The notes: generated from the sequence alone by a model not told the origin. Positions 22,293 through 34,587 are shown, numbered from the stretch's first letter. The stretch is DNA of 64,000 nucleotides from Rehmannia glutinosa (GCA_016081115.2 CM071925.1:8102441-8166440); one strand, 5' to 3'. Program-made: numbers and translations.

Positions 22293-25200
22293 ATGATGCA
22301 TGCATCACACGGATTCACAAGCAGTAATGGTATTCAAAATAATAAAGTTTTATATAATTTGATGAAAACAGTTCATGAACACCCATGCACTATTAATGCG
22401 TTATAAATAGTTCAAGTAGTGGTTGTGTACAAAGTGTAACACCAACCCAAACAAGTAATGGTTGTGTACGAGTGTAATGCCAACCCAAGCAAGTAATGGT
22501 TATGCACGGAGTTTAACTCCTATCCAAACAAGTAATGGTTGTGCACGGAGTGTAACGCAATCCAAACACGTAACGTTGGAACCGTGTGGATCAGACAAGG
22601 ATTCCTTTGTTCTACCTTATGACTCCCTAAGCACGTTTGGTACATAGCCATGTCTACCTTAGTACTACACGGGCACGACAACTCCATCAAGTATGATTTG
22701 CAAGGCTCAGAGTGTCATAATCATGATTATACCCATACTACGACCCACTTCCCTTGGACACTGGCCGCCAGTTGTGGGATTAGGACGGTGGGGTCTGCAA
22801 GGAATCGCACCGTGATGCTCGACACCAAAACATTACTAGTCCACTCCGACGTGAGCTAGACACACCAAGTGACTCCAAGTACAAGTAGGTTCACGAATCA
22901 TGTCAACAAGCAGGTCAAATAAAAGCATGACGATACATACAAGAGAAGACAAGATATCAACAAGTCGGGTTTATATCACGCGAGTGTGAAGTATCATTGG
23001 TGGTATAAAAGGTTAATGAAGCTAATTTTAGGAAGGATAATCTTTACTTCAAATGATCCGTGAACTTGATATTTTAGCGTGAGTTTTAAGCTCTGTTGTT
23101 AAGTTCAAATCGTCATTAGGCAAGGAAATCGCAACGCGTAGTCGCGTGACGGTCCAGATATGGGATTCGCTCAAAGTGTCGGAGATTTTCAATAAAATTA
23201 TTGATGTATAATTAAAACATAATTACATCAATTTTAGGATCGTAGGGGAAAATAATTTATTTTGGGGTCTTTGATAATAGGAAAATTTTATAAGTAGTCC
23301 CATTTTGGAAAAAAATACTTATCGAGTTTGAAATTGAATAAGTCATGGTCTCGACCTTAAAAATATAAGGTCATTTCAAAATTCTCCTAATTGTCCAAAG
23401 ATTCATTTTGTTAAAAGAGTTTGGGTCAAGTTTTAGGAAAAGTTTAGTTTAATCCTTCATTTGTCAAAATTGTCAAATTTTGGATCTCACAAATCGGGAG
23501 GACTTTTGATGTGATTCTAATTTCAAAATATCACGTAGTATAGTAGGATGTTGGGACAAAAATAGATTTGAAAGAGGTTCAATTTAAGTCCCTTAACTTT
23601 CACAAATTCCATTTCTAGTCCAAAATCGGCTTTTGTCCTTAAGGACTTATTTGGTGTTCGTTTGTTATGAAACTTAAACCATGGGTTAAAAATATTATAA
23701 AATTAAGGTTATGTAAATTTCTGGTGTCTGGGACATACCTTTTCTGAATATTCTATTTTGGTCCTTTGAAATTAGAATTTTTACACTTTAGTACTTAAAG
23801 TTTCAAAATCGGTTTTCTCAACCCAAACCACTTTAACTTTTACAATTTCCTAAAATATAAGTTTTTCTTTTCTGTTTGAGGAAGTAAAAATTTCAAATTT
23901 TTAGAGGGGTCCTTTGACAGATTTTAAAAATTCAAATTTTTGCCCTTAAACTTTCAAAGTTTCACATTTAAGTCCCTAAAATTCCAAGGATGGGTTTCTC
24001 AAATCAAAACCTTAAACTATTATTATTAACTTAAAATATTAAAAATTCCATAATTTTCCAAATTTATAGATTGGTCCTTAGACAGTTTTTAAAATTATGG
24101 TTTAGTCCTCAACTATGCAAAAATTACATAAATGGCATATTTGTTCAATTTTGAACACAAGGTCTTTTTTCCCAGAATATATATCAGTTATAGGACATGA
24201 TTTTGAGCATATAACACATTCATTAACACATTAATCAGAAATGAACAAGAAATCAAGACATATATGCAAGTATGTCTCTATTGTGCAAGAAATTAAAATC
24301 ATGCTCATTTTGGTGAAACTTCTTGAACTTGATACATATAAAAATATACATATAATATATATATAGTAAGTAAAGGTATTTTCATGTACTACAAGCATTT
24401 TATCAAAATTATTTGCCTATTTTCAAATGATTTTTCACCCACCTCGTAGTAGTTTTCGAGTTGTGATCTAAAATGAAGTCTTTCTTGTATCAACTTCTTG
24501 ACTCAAGATCTTGAAGGTCAGACCCTATACGGTATCTAAACCATATTTTGGTGTTAAAATTAAAGTCTCAACTCCAAACAAAATATATTAGAACCGATTG
24601 GCTACTACTTTACCTTAATGTCCTCATGTAGTCTTAAAAAATCGTATTTATTCTTTTCAAGCTTGGAGTCAAGTCTATGTCTTCCTTAATTCTTCAAGAA
24701 ATAATCTTCTAGGAGTACCTCAACAAGAAGGATTCATCAAGTTAGAAGATGAAGGCTAAGTTTAGAGTTTTTTCACAAGAAGAATAGAAGGATGAAAGAA
24801 CAAAAATTCCTTACCTTGATAGAGTTGTGTTTTTGGCCAAATGCGAGAGGATGGATTTCTTTTTGTGTGTTTTGTGTTTAAGTGTTAGAATGAGAGAATT
24901 AGGAGAGTGATAGGATGAAAATAAATTTGTTCCCTCTTAGAACCTTAATGGCGGAATTTTAGGGTAGAATTTTTATTATTATTATTTTTTGTGTTTGTTT
25001 TTGATGATTTAGCTTGGAATGATGATTGTAGGGAGGTGAGTGGTGTGATAAGGTGAAAAATAGATTTGATTCCCTCCTAGAATTACTATGGCCAAAAGTT
25101 TCAATTACTATGGTAATAGGTTTCTTAGGTGTAATTTTAAATGTTGTAGGATAAAACAAAGCGGGATTCTCCTAAAAGTTTCTATGCCGAATTAATGGGG

Positions 25201-25701
25201 TAGTGGTTTTTTTTTATCTAATAATTTGATCTTGGGGAGATAAAATAAAAAATGAGTTGATTCCCAGGAAGTGATATGGCCTAGAAAATCATATAGGACA
25301 TTATATTTATTTATTTATTTATTGTTAAAGTTGAGTAAAAATGTATAGGTAAAAAAATATAGGAGGATAAAAATAAGGGTATGAAATAACAAAATGGGTA
25401 TTTTTTCAAATTAAATAGGAAGTTGTTTGGAATGTATTATTGAATAAGGTGGAATATTTGTATAAGGATTGAAATGTACTCCTAAATTATCAAGGGATCC
25501 AATATTACAAATAATCGATCAAGTATTAATACTTAAGAGGAAATAAAACTGTACGCTAAAATAAGGAAGAAGTGATTGACGTTGGAAAGAATAATTAAAT
25601 GAGTGTCACATTTTATTTATAATAGGTATTGTGACACTTAACCACAAATTCATCACTACACAACATTGTATTTATGTTGATAAAAAGTCAGGGGCCTCAC
25701 A
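22293..25701 (-). repeat. 3' LTR of E (outer ~480 bp missing)
   Basis: About 3.4 kb. It begins at the base equivalent to 58071 in the F LTR, so it lacks the first ~480 bp (counted from the left), where element B is inserted. The inner end is CTCACA at 25696-25701. It aligns with 30466-34101 over nearly its whole length. It contains no recognisable genes, and plus ORFs at 22462-22859 are repeat translations. Confidence 0.85.
22420..22573. repeat. ~38-bp tandem repeat in the E LTR, four units
   Basis: Four imperfect units built on GTAATGGTTGTGCACGGAG then TGTAACGCCAATCCAAACAA. Related but more diverged units occur at 58185-58310 in the F LTR, so the array is a family feature. Confidence 0.75.
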
Positions 25702-25710
25702 TTCTCCTCC
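25702..25710 (-). promoter_or_regulatory. Polypurine tract of E
   Basis: The minus strand reads AAGGAGGAGAA directly before the LTR start TGTGAGGCC, the correct position for plus-strand priming. Confidence 0.65.
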
Positions 25711-25960
25711 TTAAAAGAATTTGTTCCTTAAATTTTCTTAAAATAGTTTCGGTATTGTCTTCGCATATCGCCTTCCATTTCCCACGTGTCATCTTCATCT
25801 TGATCATGCACTTGCCACACTACCTTGACTATTTCTTCTCAATTGGCGCACTTGTCTATCGATGATTCGTAGTGGTTTAGTGTAAGACAAATTCTCTATT
25901 ATGGGTGGAATTTCCATTGTGATAATGTGCTAGGGTTATTGGTATTTCTTAATCTGAGAC
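25711..25960 (-). pseudogene. pol: E chromodomain at the end of pol
   Basis: Reading right to left, this segment gives IVKVVWQVHDQDEDDTWEME then GDMRRQYRNYF, the C-terminal half of a chromodomain (W-x-x-H, D-T-W-E, and the final helix ending near Y-x-x-F). In chromoviruses this domain binds modified histones and guides insertion into heterochromatin. It lies at the extreme end of pol, immediately before the polypurine tract. Confidence 0.7.
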
Positions 25961-27000
25961 GTGGAACACGTCTTGCATACCAGCGATAGGAGGCGGAAGT
26001 TCTAATTGATAAGCCAACTTTCCGACTCTTTTAAGTATCCGATATGGCCCAATGTATCTAGGGCTCACCTCTTTCTCCCTTCTTAAGGTGGATTAATCCC
26101 TTCGTGGTGAAAGTCCGAGGAATACTTCATCTCCAATCTCGAATTCGAATCCTTTCTCCTCTTGTCCGCATAACGTTTCGCGACTTTGAGCATTTCAAAT
26201 TTGCTCTTTGATCATTCAAACTTTTTCCATGGCCTCCTCGACTAAGTTGACTCTCGGAATCGTTGGTGACTTTCGTTTCTCTTCTCGAGTCCATTGATCA
26301 TCGATTTCCTAACGTAGCGGTGATCCGCACTTCGTCCGTATAGTGCCTCGTAAGGCGCCATCCTAATCGTGGCTTGATATATGTTGTTGTAAGCTAATTG
26401 ACCCAATGGTAAATGAGAGTCCCAACTTAAGCCTTAAAAATCCAGTGTACATGCCCATAACATGTCTTGAGAGTTTCGATCATCATTTGGATTGCCCATC
26501 GGTATGTGGGTGCATCATTTGCATCAAAACTCAATGAGGTTCCTAGTTCATCATGTAAGCATTTCCAAAATCTCGAGACAAATCGTGAGTCTCTGCGAAA
26601 TAATATCAACGGGTACTTCGTAGCCGCAAGATCTCTCGGATATATCTATAGATTGTCCGTCTTTTTGATTGGTTAGAAACGGGTGACTTCGTGAGTCTGT
26701 CCACTACAACCCATATGGTATCGTGTCCTTCTTTGGTTCTAGGCAATCCCATTTATGAAATCCATAGTGACATATTCCCATTTCCATTTAGGAACGTAAT
26801 GGTTGCGGTAATCCCGATGGCCATTGATTTTCGGCTTTGACCAATGCCACGCGGATATCTTGCCATACTGCTTACTTGATTCTTCATGTTTACCCACCGA
26901 AAGTGTTGTTTCAAATCTTTGTATATCTTATTACCGATGTGGGTGTATGGTGTACTTGAGCGATGTACTTCACTTACAATCTTATTTTTAATTCTCATTG
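25961..27000 (-). pseudogene. pol: E integrase (Ty3)
   Basis: The zinc-binding N-terminal region is at 26753-26998 (SEVHRS, KMY-like KIYKDLKQHF, VNMKNQV), with the His pair visible and the Cys pair degraded. The core block at 26427-26609 reads RRDSRFVSRFWKCLHDELGT, where the catalytic-core aspartate region S-D-R-D is partly lost. The same block in element F reads ISDRDPRFVSAFWKCLHEEL, confirming the assignment. Frames break repeatedly. Confidence 0.8.
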
Positions 27001-27139
27001 TTTGGTAAGCACAACCAATTCTTAAATCTCAAGATTTTGTCACTGCTAAGGAGAATTCTCAAGCCATCTCCCGTCGAAACCTTTTCCATAAGTTCTCGAT
27101 CTTTGGGCCTCCATCTTGTCTTGTTTTAATCTCGCCCAA

Positions 27140-27660
27140 GAACTTAAGTCTCACCAAGATATTAGCGCAGAAATATTTTGGTGTCCGGTCTCATCGGATT
27201 CCATACGCTCAACTCTTCCGGGGATTTCCATTCCCTAATCACCAGCCTCCGCGATGCTAGCCTTCCTACCAAGGCATCCGCCACTACATTCGCTTTTCTA
27301 GGGTGGTATTGGTATCAAAGTGGTAATCTTTGATTAGTTCCATCCATCTTCTTTGCCTTAGGTTTAGATCCTTCTCGGGAGAATAAATACTTTAGACTTT
27401 TATGATTCGTGAAAAGCGTGAAAGTTGCTCTATATAAATAATGTCTCCATTTCTTTAACGCGAACATGATAGCCGCTAGTTTGAGGTCATGCATAGGGTA
27501 ATTTGCCACATATGGTTTGAATTTTGCGAGGCATAAGCAATTATCTTTCCCTCCGCATGAGTACGGCCCTAACCCTTCTTTTGACTCATCACTATAGACG
27601 ACAAAACCTCTCGGTTCCATTTGGAAGAGCTAGGATAGATCAAATGTGAGTTGTTTCTTC
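27140..27660 (-). pseudogene. pol: E RNase H (Ty3)
   Basis: ORF 27315-27620 reads GFVVYSDESKEGLG (first catalytic Asp), ANYPMHDLKLAAIMFALKKW (the catalytic Glu of the usual H-D-L-E-L is Lys here) and LFTNHKSLKYLFS (the usual T-D-H Asp is Asn). Two catalytic positions are therefore replaced, so this copy is inactive even apart from frameshifts. The F copy at 63224-63592 keeps all three. Confidence 0.85.
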
Positions 27661-28580
27661 AGTTCTGAAAAATCGGACTCACATTTGTTGCTTCTACTCA
27701 AATTTGACTTGCTTTTTGAGTCAATTGGTGAGTGGTCCAGCGATCTTAGAGAAATCCTTTATGAATCTTCGGTAGTATCCGCTAGTCCCAAAAGCTTGGA
27801 TCTCGGCCATCAATTTCGGTTGTTCCATTCAACAATTGTCATCCACTTTGATGGGTCCACCGCAATCCCATCTCCAGATATTATATGACCTAAAAATGGG
27901 ACTTCTTTGAGCCAAAACTCGCGACTTGCCGAATTTGGCATACAATTTATGTTCACAGAACGTGTCTCCATCACGATCTTCAAGTGATGTTCGTGGGTTT
28001 TCTTGATTTAGAGTATACGAGTATGTCGTCAATGAATATTACTATGAATCGTCCGAATAAGGTCGGAAAATTCGCACATTAGATCCATGAATGTTGAGGG
28101 CGTTTGTTAGTCGTGGGGGCATCATTACAAACTCATAGTGACCATATCTAGTTTGCAATAATGTTTTAGATATGTCTTCTTCCGGATTTTCACTGATAGT
28201 ATCCTTGTTGTAAATCGAGCTTTGAATACACCGTGGTTCCTTGAAGTTGGTCAAATAGTTGATCTATCCTCGGGAGGGGATACTTGTTTTTTATGGTCAC
28301 GTTGTTAAGCCACGATAATCTATAGGTCTCAACGCTCCATCTTTTTCTTGACAAAGAGCATCGGAGCTCCCCACGGGGATGTGCTTGGCCGAATGAATCC
28401 CCTACTCCATTAGCCGCACTGACTTTTCAACTCCTACAATTCCGTGGGAGCCATCCTATACCCGGTTCTTTTGCTATTGGTGTCGTCTCTCGGTAAAACT
28501 TCAATGGTGAATTCAACTTCCCTATCGGAAGGAAGGGCGGTGAGTTCTTGCGGAAATACATTTGGGTGTTCCGACATCGT
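27661..28580 (-). pseudogene. pol: E reverse transcriptase (Ty3)
   Basis: Block 28042-28254 reads TRYGHYEFVMMPPRLTNALN, the Ty3 word before the active site (usually F-G-L-T-N-A). The catalytic box reads VIFIDDILVYS in the adjacent frame, with the IDD codons at about 28023-28040. Block 27829-28032 follows with the thumb region. The N-terminal part to 28580 is frameshifted. Confidence 0.8.
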
Positions 28581-29130
28581 AGGTACTTCGTGGATTTAAG
28601 TTTTCTACCTTAGGATTTGTTAATTACAAATGCCAAGTATCCACGTGCTCCTTTTGTGATCGCTTTCCTAGTCTTAATGGCGTAAATGGTTGGAGCCATC
28701 TTGACTCGTGCTCTTCCCAACACTTCCACTATGGGTTTCCCAGGTTCACATAACTTAATGGACTTGTGGTGATAGTCCATTTGTGCATATGTGTAGATAA
28801 CCAATCCATACCCAAATAGCAACAAATCCAAATCAGTAGGAAAGTTCATATCACCGATCTCTATTTCGCATGTCTTATAAATAACGCCGTTAATCGCTTG
28901 CGCCCATGGGAGTTGATACTTCTAATCATATAGGCATACGTTCCATGCATGCATGCATATTTTGTACGAAATGCGGTGCAATGAATGAGTGTGATGACCC
29001 AGGTCAAATAACACCATAGTGGTTGATACTGAAGCGCATTCTTCCTCCACATTGATTACATCAAAGAGCCTCATGTCCCGCCAAGGCAAATACTCAAGGT
29101 TGGCAACCTGCACGGTTTTTCCCGCCCCGC
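28581..29130 (-). pseudogene. pol: E aspartic protease (Ty3)
   Basis: ORF 28922-29113 contains a degraded active-site region reading VLFDLGHHTHSLH, where D-S-G-A-T-H-S is expected. ORF 28610-28849 reads AQMDYHHKSIKLCEP, the usual C-terminal word of Ty3 protease. The active-site Ser is replaced by Leu. Confidence 0.7.
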
Positions 29131-30017
29131 TCCCTAGTTTTTGTGGTTGAGCTAGCTTATTCCCACCATTAACAGCTTGACGGACAATCCTTTATACTTG
29201 TGCTATGCACTCACCATGTACTCAAATACTTCCCTGTTTCCGCTAGCACTCATCAACAATATGATCGTCTTATGAAAATAAGCACATGGTTTACATTCTA
29301 TCGACTTCTTTCCTTATCCGTTCTTCCACTAATGTTATCCTTCCTCGAATTTAGTAGCGGCGCAAATGTTTGTCCCAATTGGCCTCGGTTGAAGTCGTTA
29401 GTTCGCCATTTGTTAACATTCTTGTTCTATTGTAGTCTGTCCAATATGGTTCAGTGCCACTCTCAAGGCGGGCAAATCGCATTGACTTCGGTGAGTAAGT
29501 GTCCAGATCCACCATCGATAATTGTTTCTATAACTCAAGCCTAAAACCTATAGTGAATTTGTACAGTTTATCATCTTGAGTCTTTGATGGAGCCTAAGGC
29601 ATACTTTTGATCTAAGAAATTGAGACTCATATTGGGCGACCATCATGTTCCCTTGCCTTAGACGATGAAATGCATCCCTCCGCGCCTCTCTAACAACTTG
29701 CGGGGATGTCTTGGTTCTCGAATTTTGACACAAAATTTGCCCATGTCCGCATCCTCGATCATGTTCCCATTTTTCACAATCGACTTCCACCGATCTCTCG
29801 CAGCAGATTCAAGCCGAAAATCGCTAGAGTAACTCGTTGTTCATCGGGCCAAAGTGTAGGCGGAGAATATGGTCTCCATCCTTTCAAGCCATTCTCGGCC
29901 TTGACATCGTTCGGCTCACCATGGAAGGTGGGCGGATCAAATTGCAGAAACTGTTCAAGGGTCCTGTCGTGAGCCTCTTGGGGAGGTTCTTGCATATTCC
30001 TGTTCGACCTCGTCTGT
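29131..30017 (-). pseudogene. gag: E gag (Ty3, retrotransposon gag domain)
   Basis: ORF 29774-29995 reads FLQFDPPTFHGEPNDVKAEN and WPDEQRVTLAIFGL, the N-terminal capsid words of chromovirus gag. Block 29548-29790 reads VVREARRDAFHRLRQGNMMV and AQYESQFLR, the following capsid segment. The zinc knuckle expected near 29430-29480 is too degraded to call. The start is uncertain. Confidence 0.75.
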
Positions 30018-30253
30018 GTTTAGAATAATTAGCATCCACTTAACTTATGTAATAAAAATTATGAGCCATGGTACAACGAGCAATGATGTACAACGAGCCA
30101 TATTAAGACAATTGCAAGAGTTGTATTAGGAAATACTGCAGTTGAATTACAATTAATAAGTCAAATGCCTAACAGTAGCATTAAAATCCATTACAGATGA
30201 AACATTGTGATTACAACTTTCATATGTAGAAAGTAGGGTACAACAAAGTAAAG
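30018..30253. other. E leader region, unassigned
   Basis: About 235 bp upstream of gag. It contains a short repeated word (TACAACGAGC, twice near 30075-30095). No primer site was found here. Confidence 0.4.
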
Positions 30254-30464
30254 CTAATCTAATTGACAATGGCGCTTATGAGCATTATTGTCACTATCGT
30301 TATTCATATTATTTGCTAGAGCTGGATCTTCCTGCCATTCTTCCGGGTCTTGTGGAATGTCCATAGGGTCCATTTGAGGATCACCTTCCGGATCTTCTTC
30401 AGGATCCTTTTCTAGATCCTCCTCCAGGATCTTCTTCTGGGATTCTCTTAGGATCTTCTTCCAT
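30254..30464 (-). pseudogene. Acidic Asp-Pro-Glu repeat reading frame in the E leader
   Basis: The minus strand reads an acidic repeat DPEEDPEGDPQMDPMDIPQD followed by PEEWQEDPA and a TAG stop at 30254-30256. One frameshift lies near 30405. Its upstream end coincides with the deletion junction to the truncated LTR, so the true start is lost. The function is unknown. It may be a leader ORF or an N-terminal gag extension. Confidence 0.45.
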
Positions 30465-31492
30465 GTGGAACCGTGTGGATCGGGATCGTGATTCCTCTAT
30501 TCTACCTTATGACTCCCAAGCACATTTGACACATATTCATGTCTACCTTATTAAAGGCACGACAACTCCAAAAGTATGGCTTGCAAGGCCCTGAGTATCA
30601 TAATCATGATTATACCGATACTACGACCCACTTTCTCGACACTCCATCCGCATTGTGGGATTGGATGGTGGGCTGGTAAGAAATCGCAGATCATCTATGT
30701 CGGTTCCAAAACACGACTAGTCCACTGCGAATGTGAGTTCGACACACCAAGTTGACCAAGTACAAGTAGGTTCACAAATCATGTCAACAAGGTCGAATAA
30801 AATCATGACAATACATACAAGAAGCAAAGACAAGATATCAACAAGTCAAGTTTATATGACGCGAAAGTGTGAGGTATCATTGGTGTATAAATAAGGTTAA
30901 TGAAGCTAATTCTAGGAAGGATAATCTTTACTTCAAATGATCTTGTGGACTTGATATTTTAGCATGAGTTTTTAGCTCTGTTGTTAAGTTCAAATCGTCA
31001 TTAGGCAAGGAAGTAAGTCACACGTAGTGCGTGATGGTTCTGGATATGGGATCCGTCAATGTCCGGAGATTTTCAATAAAATTATTGATGCATAATTAAA
31101 ATATAATTACACGCCAGATTGTAGGGAAAAATAATTTATTTTGGGGTCCTTGATAAAAGGAAAATTTTATAAGTAGTCCGTTTTGGAAAAAAATACTTAT
31201 CGAATTTGAAATTGAATAAGTCATGGTTTCGACCTCTAAAAATGTAAGGTCAGTTTTTAAATTCTCCAAATTGTCCAAGGATTCAGTTTTGCAAAGATTT
31301 TGGGTCGAGTTTTAGGAAAATTTCAGTTTAGTCCTTCATTTGTCAAAATTGTCATTTTTAGACCGAATTTTAAAATTTTGGATTTCACAAACCGGAAGGG
31401 ATTTTGATGTGATTCCAAATTTTAAAATATCACGAGATGATGGGATGTTGGGTCAAAAACAGTTTTGAAATAGGTTCGATTTAAGTCCCTTA

Positions 31493-31897
31493 GGGTGCGA
31501 TTGATATACTTTCATTTTGGAAATTTTTATTTTGCTAGAGAATAGTAGTGAAAAAATTTTTGGGGAAAAAAAGATGAATTTTGAGAGTGTGATTGGATGT
31601 GAGATGAAAAAGTAATGATGAAAGTTGATTTGATGTGAAAATAGTAAAATAATGATTAGATGTGATTGGTAGTTAGAAATGTGTGAGTGAATGAATAGTG
31701 AAATTTGTGGGATAATGTGTAATAATGATTATTTTTTGTGAAAAATATGTAGATGTGATTGGTGAAAGAAAAAGTGAGAAAAAGTGAAAGTGAGAGAATA
31801 ATATATTTTCTAAAAAATTTTCATAAATAATCGCATGTTTGGTCATAAAAATTCTCCAAATGAATTAAAATGGATTTCGCTCACATCCAATCGCACC
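31493..31897. mobile_element. MITE in the E 5' LTR (TTA target duplication)
   Basis: A 405-bp insertion with inverted ends GGGTGCGATTG and CAATCGCACC. It is flanked by TTA on both sides (31490-31492, 31898-31900). The left LTR carries the empty site with a single TTA at 23593-23595. The 3-bp TTA duplication and size fit a Tourist-like PIF/Harbinger MITE. No coding capacity. Confidence 0.85.
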
Positions 31898-33290
31898 TTA
31901 ACTTTCACAAATTTTATTTCGAGTCCAAAATTCGATTTTGTCCTTAAGGGCTTATTTGGGTGTTCATTTATTATGAAACTTGAACCTTGGGTTCAAAATA
32001 TTATAAAATTAAGGTTATGTAAATTTCTTGTATATGGGACGATCTTTTCCGAAAAATTTCACGTTGGTCTTTGAAATTGAATTTTTAAACTTTAATATTT
32101 AAAGTTTCAAAATCCTTTTCTCTCAACCCAAACCACTTTAACTTTTTACAATTTTTCAAAATATAAGATTTTCAGTTTGAGGATGTCAAAATTTTGAAAT
32201 TTTCAGAGGGGTCCCTAGACAGGTTTAAAAATTCAATTTTTTTTGGCCCTTAAAATTTTAAAGTTTACACATTTAAGTCCCTAAAATTTCAAGGATGGGT
32301 TCTCTCTACTCAAAACTCTAAACTATTATTATTAACCTAAAATATAAAATATTATAATTAATACAGTCCATAATTTTCAAAATTTATAGATTGGTCCTTA
32401 GGCGTTTTGAAATTACGGTTTAGTCCTCAACTTTGCAAAAATTACATAAATGGCATATTTGTACATTTCTAACACAAGGTCATTTTTCCCAAAATATATA
32501 TCAAGTATAGAACATTATTTTGAGTATATAGCACATTCATTAACACATTAATCAAGAGATGAACAAGAAATCAAGACATATATGCAAGATGTCCCTATTG
32601 CGGCAAGATATCAAAATCATGCTCATTTTTTGTGAAACTTCGAACCCGATACATATCAAAAAAATACATGTAATATATTTATATAGTAATTAAAGGCATT
32701 TTCATGTACTACTTGCATTTTATCAAAATTATTTGCCTATTTTCAAAACAATTTCACCCACCTCGTAGTAGTTTTTCTCGGGTTATGGTCTAAAATGAAG
32801 TCTTCTTCTTTTATCAACTTCTTGACTCAAGCTCTTGAAGGTCAGATTCCTATATGACATCCAAACCATATTTTGGTGTTAAAATTAAAGTCTCAATTCC
32901 AAAGAAAATATACTAGCTAGAACCGAATGACTACTAATTACCTTAATGTTCTCAAGTAGTCTTAAAATCGTATTTCATTCCTTCAAGCTTGGAGTCAAGT
33001 CTAGGCCTTCCTTAATTCTTCAAGAAATAATCTTCCAGAGTACCTCAACAAGGATTCACTGTTAGAAGATGAAGGCTAAGTTTAGAGTTTTTTCCCAAGA
33101 AGAATTGAAAGATGAAAGAACAAAATTCCTTATCTTAAAAGAGTTGTGTTTTCGGCCAAATGAGAGAGAAGGGGGATTTTCTTTTGTGTGTTTTGTGTTT
33201 AAGTGTTAGAATGAGAGAATTAGGGGAGTGATCGGATGAAAATGAATTTAGTTCCCCCTTAGAACCTTAATGGCCGAATTTTAAGATAGA

Positions 33291-33350
<60 letters not shown>
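33291..33350. repeat. (ATT)n microsatellite, about 20 units
   Basis: A perfect ATT array followed by TTTG units to about 33369. The allelic position in the other E LTR (about 24975-24990) has only about four units, so the array expanded after the element inserted. Confidence 0.95.
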
Positions 33351-34101
33351 TGTTTGTTTGTTTGTTTTTGATGATTAAGCTTGGAATGATGATTGCAGGG
33401 AGGTAAATAGTGTGATAAGATCAAAAATAGATTTGATTCCCTCCTAAAATCACTATGGCTAAAGTTTCAAGTGTATGAGGATTAACTTTTGTTTTTTGGT
33501 GTTTAATTATGGTAATAGGTTTCTTAGGTGTAATTTTAAATGTTGTAGGATAAAAACAATGTGGGATTCCTCCCTAAAAGTTTCTATGGCCGAATTAAGG
33601 GGGTAGCGTTTTTTTTGTCTAATAATTTGATCTTGTTGGGAGATAAAATAAGAATATGAGTTGATTCCCCCTAGGAAGTGATATGGCCGAAAATCATGTA
33701 GGGGATTATATTTTTTTTTTGTTAAAGTTGAGTAAAAATGTATAGGTAAAAAAATATAGGAGGATAAAAATAAGGGTATGAAATAACAAAATGGGTATTT
33801 TTTCAAAATAAGAAGTTGTTTGGGAATGTATTATTAAATAAGGTGAATATTTGTATAAGGATTGAAATATTCTCCTAAATTATCGAGGGGTCCAATATTA
33901 CTAAAGTCATAATAATTGATCAAGTATTAATACTTGAGGAGGAAATAAAAATCGACGCTAAAAATAGGAAGGAGTCGATTGACGTTGGAAGGAATAATTA
34001 AATGAGTGTCACATTTTATTTATAATAGGTATTGTGACACTTAACTACAAATTCATCAACGCACAATATTATATTTATGTTGATAAAGTCTGGCTTCACA
34101 T

Positions 34102-34587
34102 GCTCTGTCGAAAACTAGTTAAGGAAAAAAACCACAGACAAATCTCGTTTTCTCTCCATCTACTTGCCTACATCTAGTTTTTCATTATCCAAGTTCAATT
34201 TATTTATCAATTATTAATGAATTTTGGATGCAATATATCTTAAAGTTACAAGATGTAAAGAAGTGTACTCCCTCAAGGATGAAAAAAAAAAGAGGAGAAA
34301 AGATCAATGCAACCATGAAATAAGAGGTATACATGAATATGAGAAAGTACCTGTATCAGTGGAGCAGAGATTAAACAATAATTTTGATTTAGACTCAATC
34401 TTGATTGTCTTTCCTTAAAATAATTGTATAAATGTTAAATATCATTTGTAACTTTATTTCTTGCATATTTTGTGTTGTGATGATGATGAATGATAAAACT
34501 GATTTAAACATCATTATCCGAAAAATGCATTCATCCATAACACCCTAGTGTTTGATGATTTGATCGAGTCGACTCGAAACATTCAAG
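34102..34587. other. Flanking DNA right of E, no gene seen
   Basis: AT-rich sequence. The 64-aa plus ORF at 34224-34418 has a lysine-rich stretch but no recognisable domain. Confidence 0.4.

Larger units (their letters stand above)
22293..34101 (-). mobile_element. Element E: Ty3 chromovirus with very long LTRs
   Basis: Minus-strand Ty3 element: 5' LTR on the right, gag, protease, RT, RNase H, integrase, chromodomain, 3' LTR on the left. The order and the chromodomain at the end of pol place it among chromoviruses. LTR length and the TGTCACGCCCC-type terminus of its relative F suggest the Tekay/Del group. Its left LTR is interrupted by B, and its right LTR lost its inner end with the primer site. 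All coding parts are frameshifted. Confidence 0.85.
30466..34101 (-). repeat. 5' LTR of E (inner end deleted)
   Basis: Homologous to 22577-25701 but starts abruptly at TGGAACCGTGTGG, so about 730 bp of LTR (by comparison with F) and the primer site are missing. The outer end CTTCACA is at 34095-34101. It has two additions compared with the left LTR: a MITE at 31493-31897 and an expanded ATT array. ORFs at 31096-31278, 31835-32074 and 33507-33806 have no domains. Confidence 0.85.
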
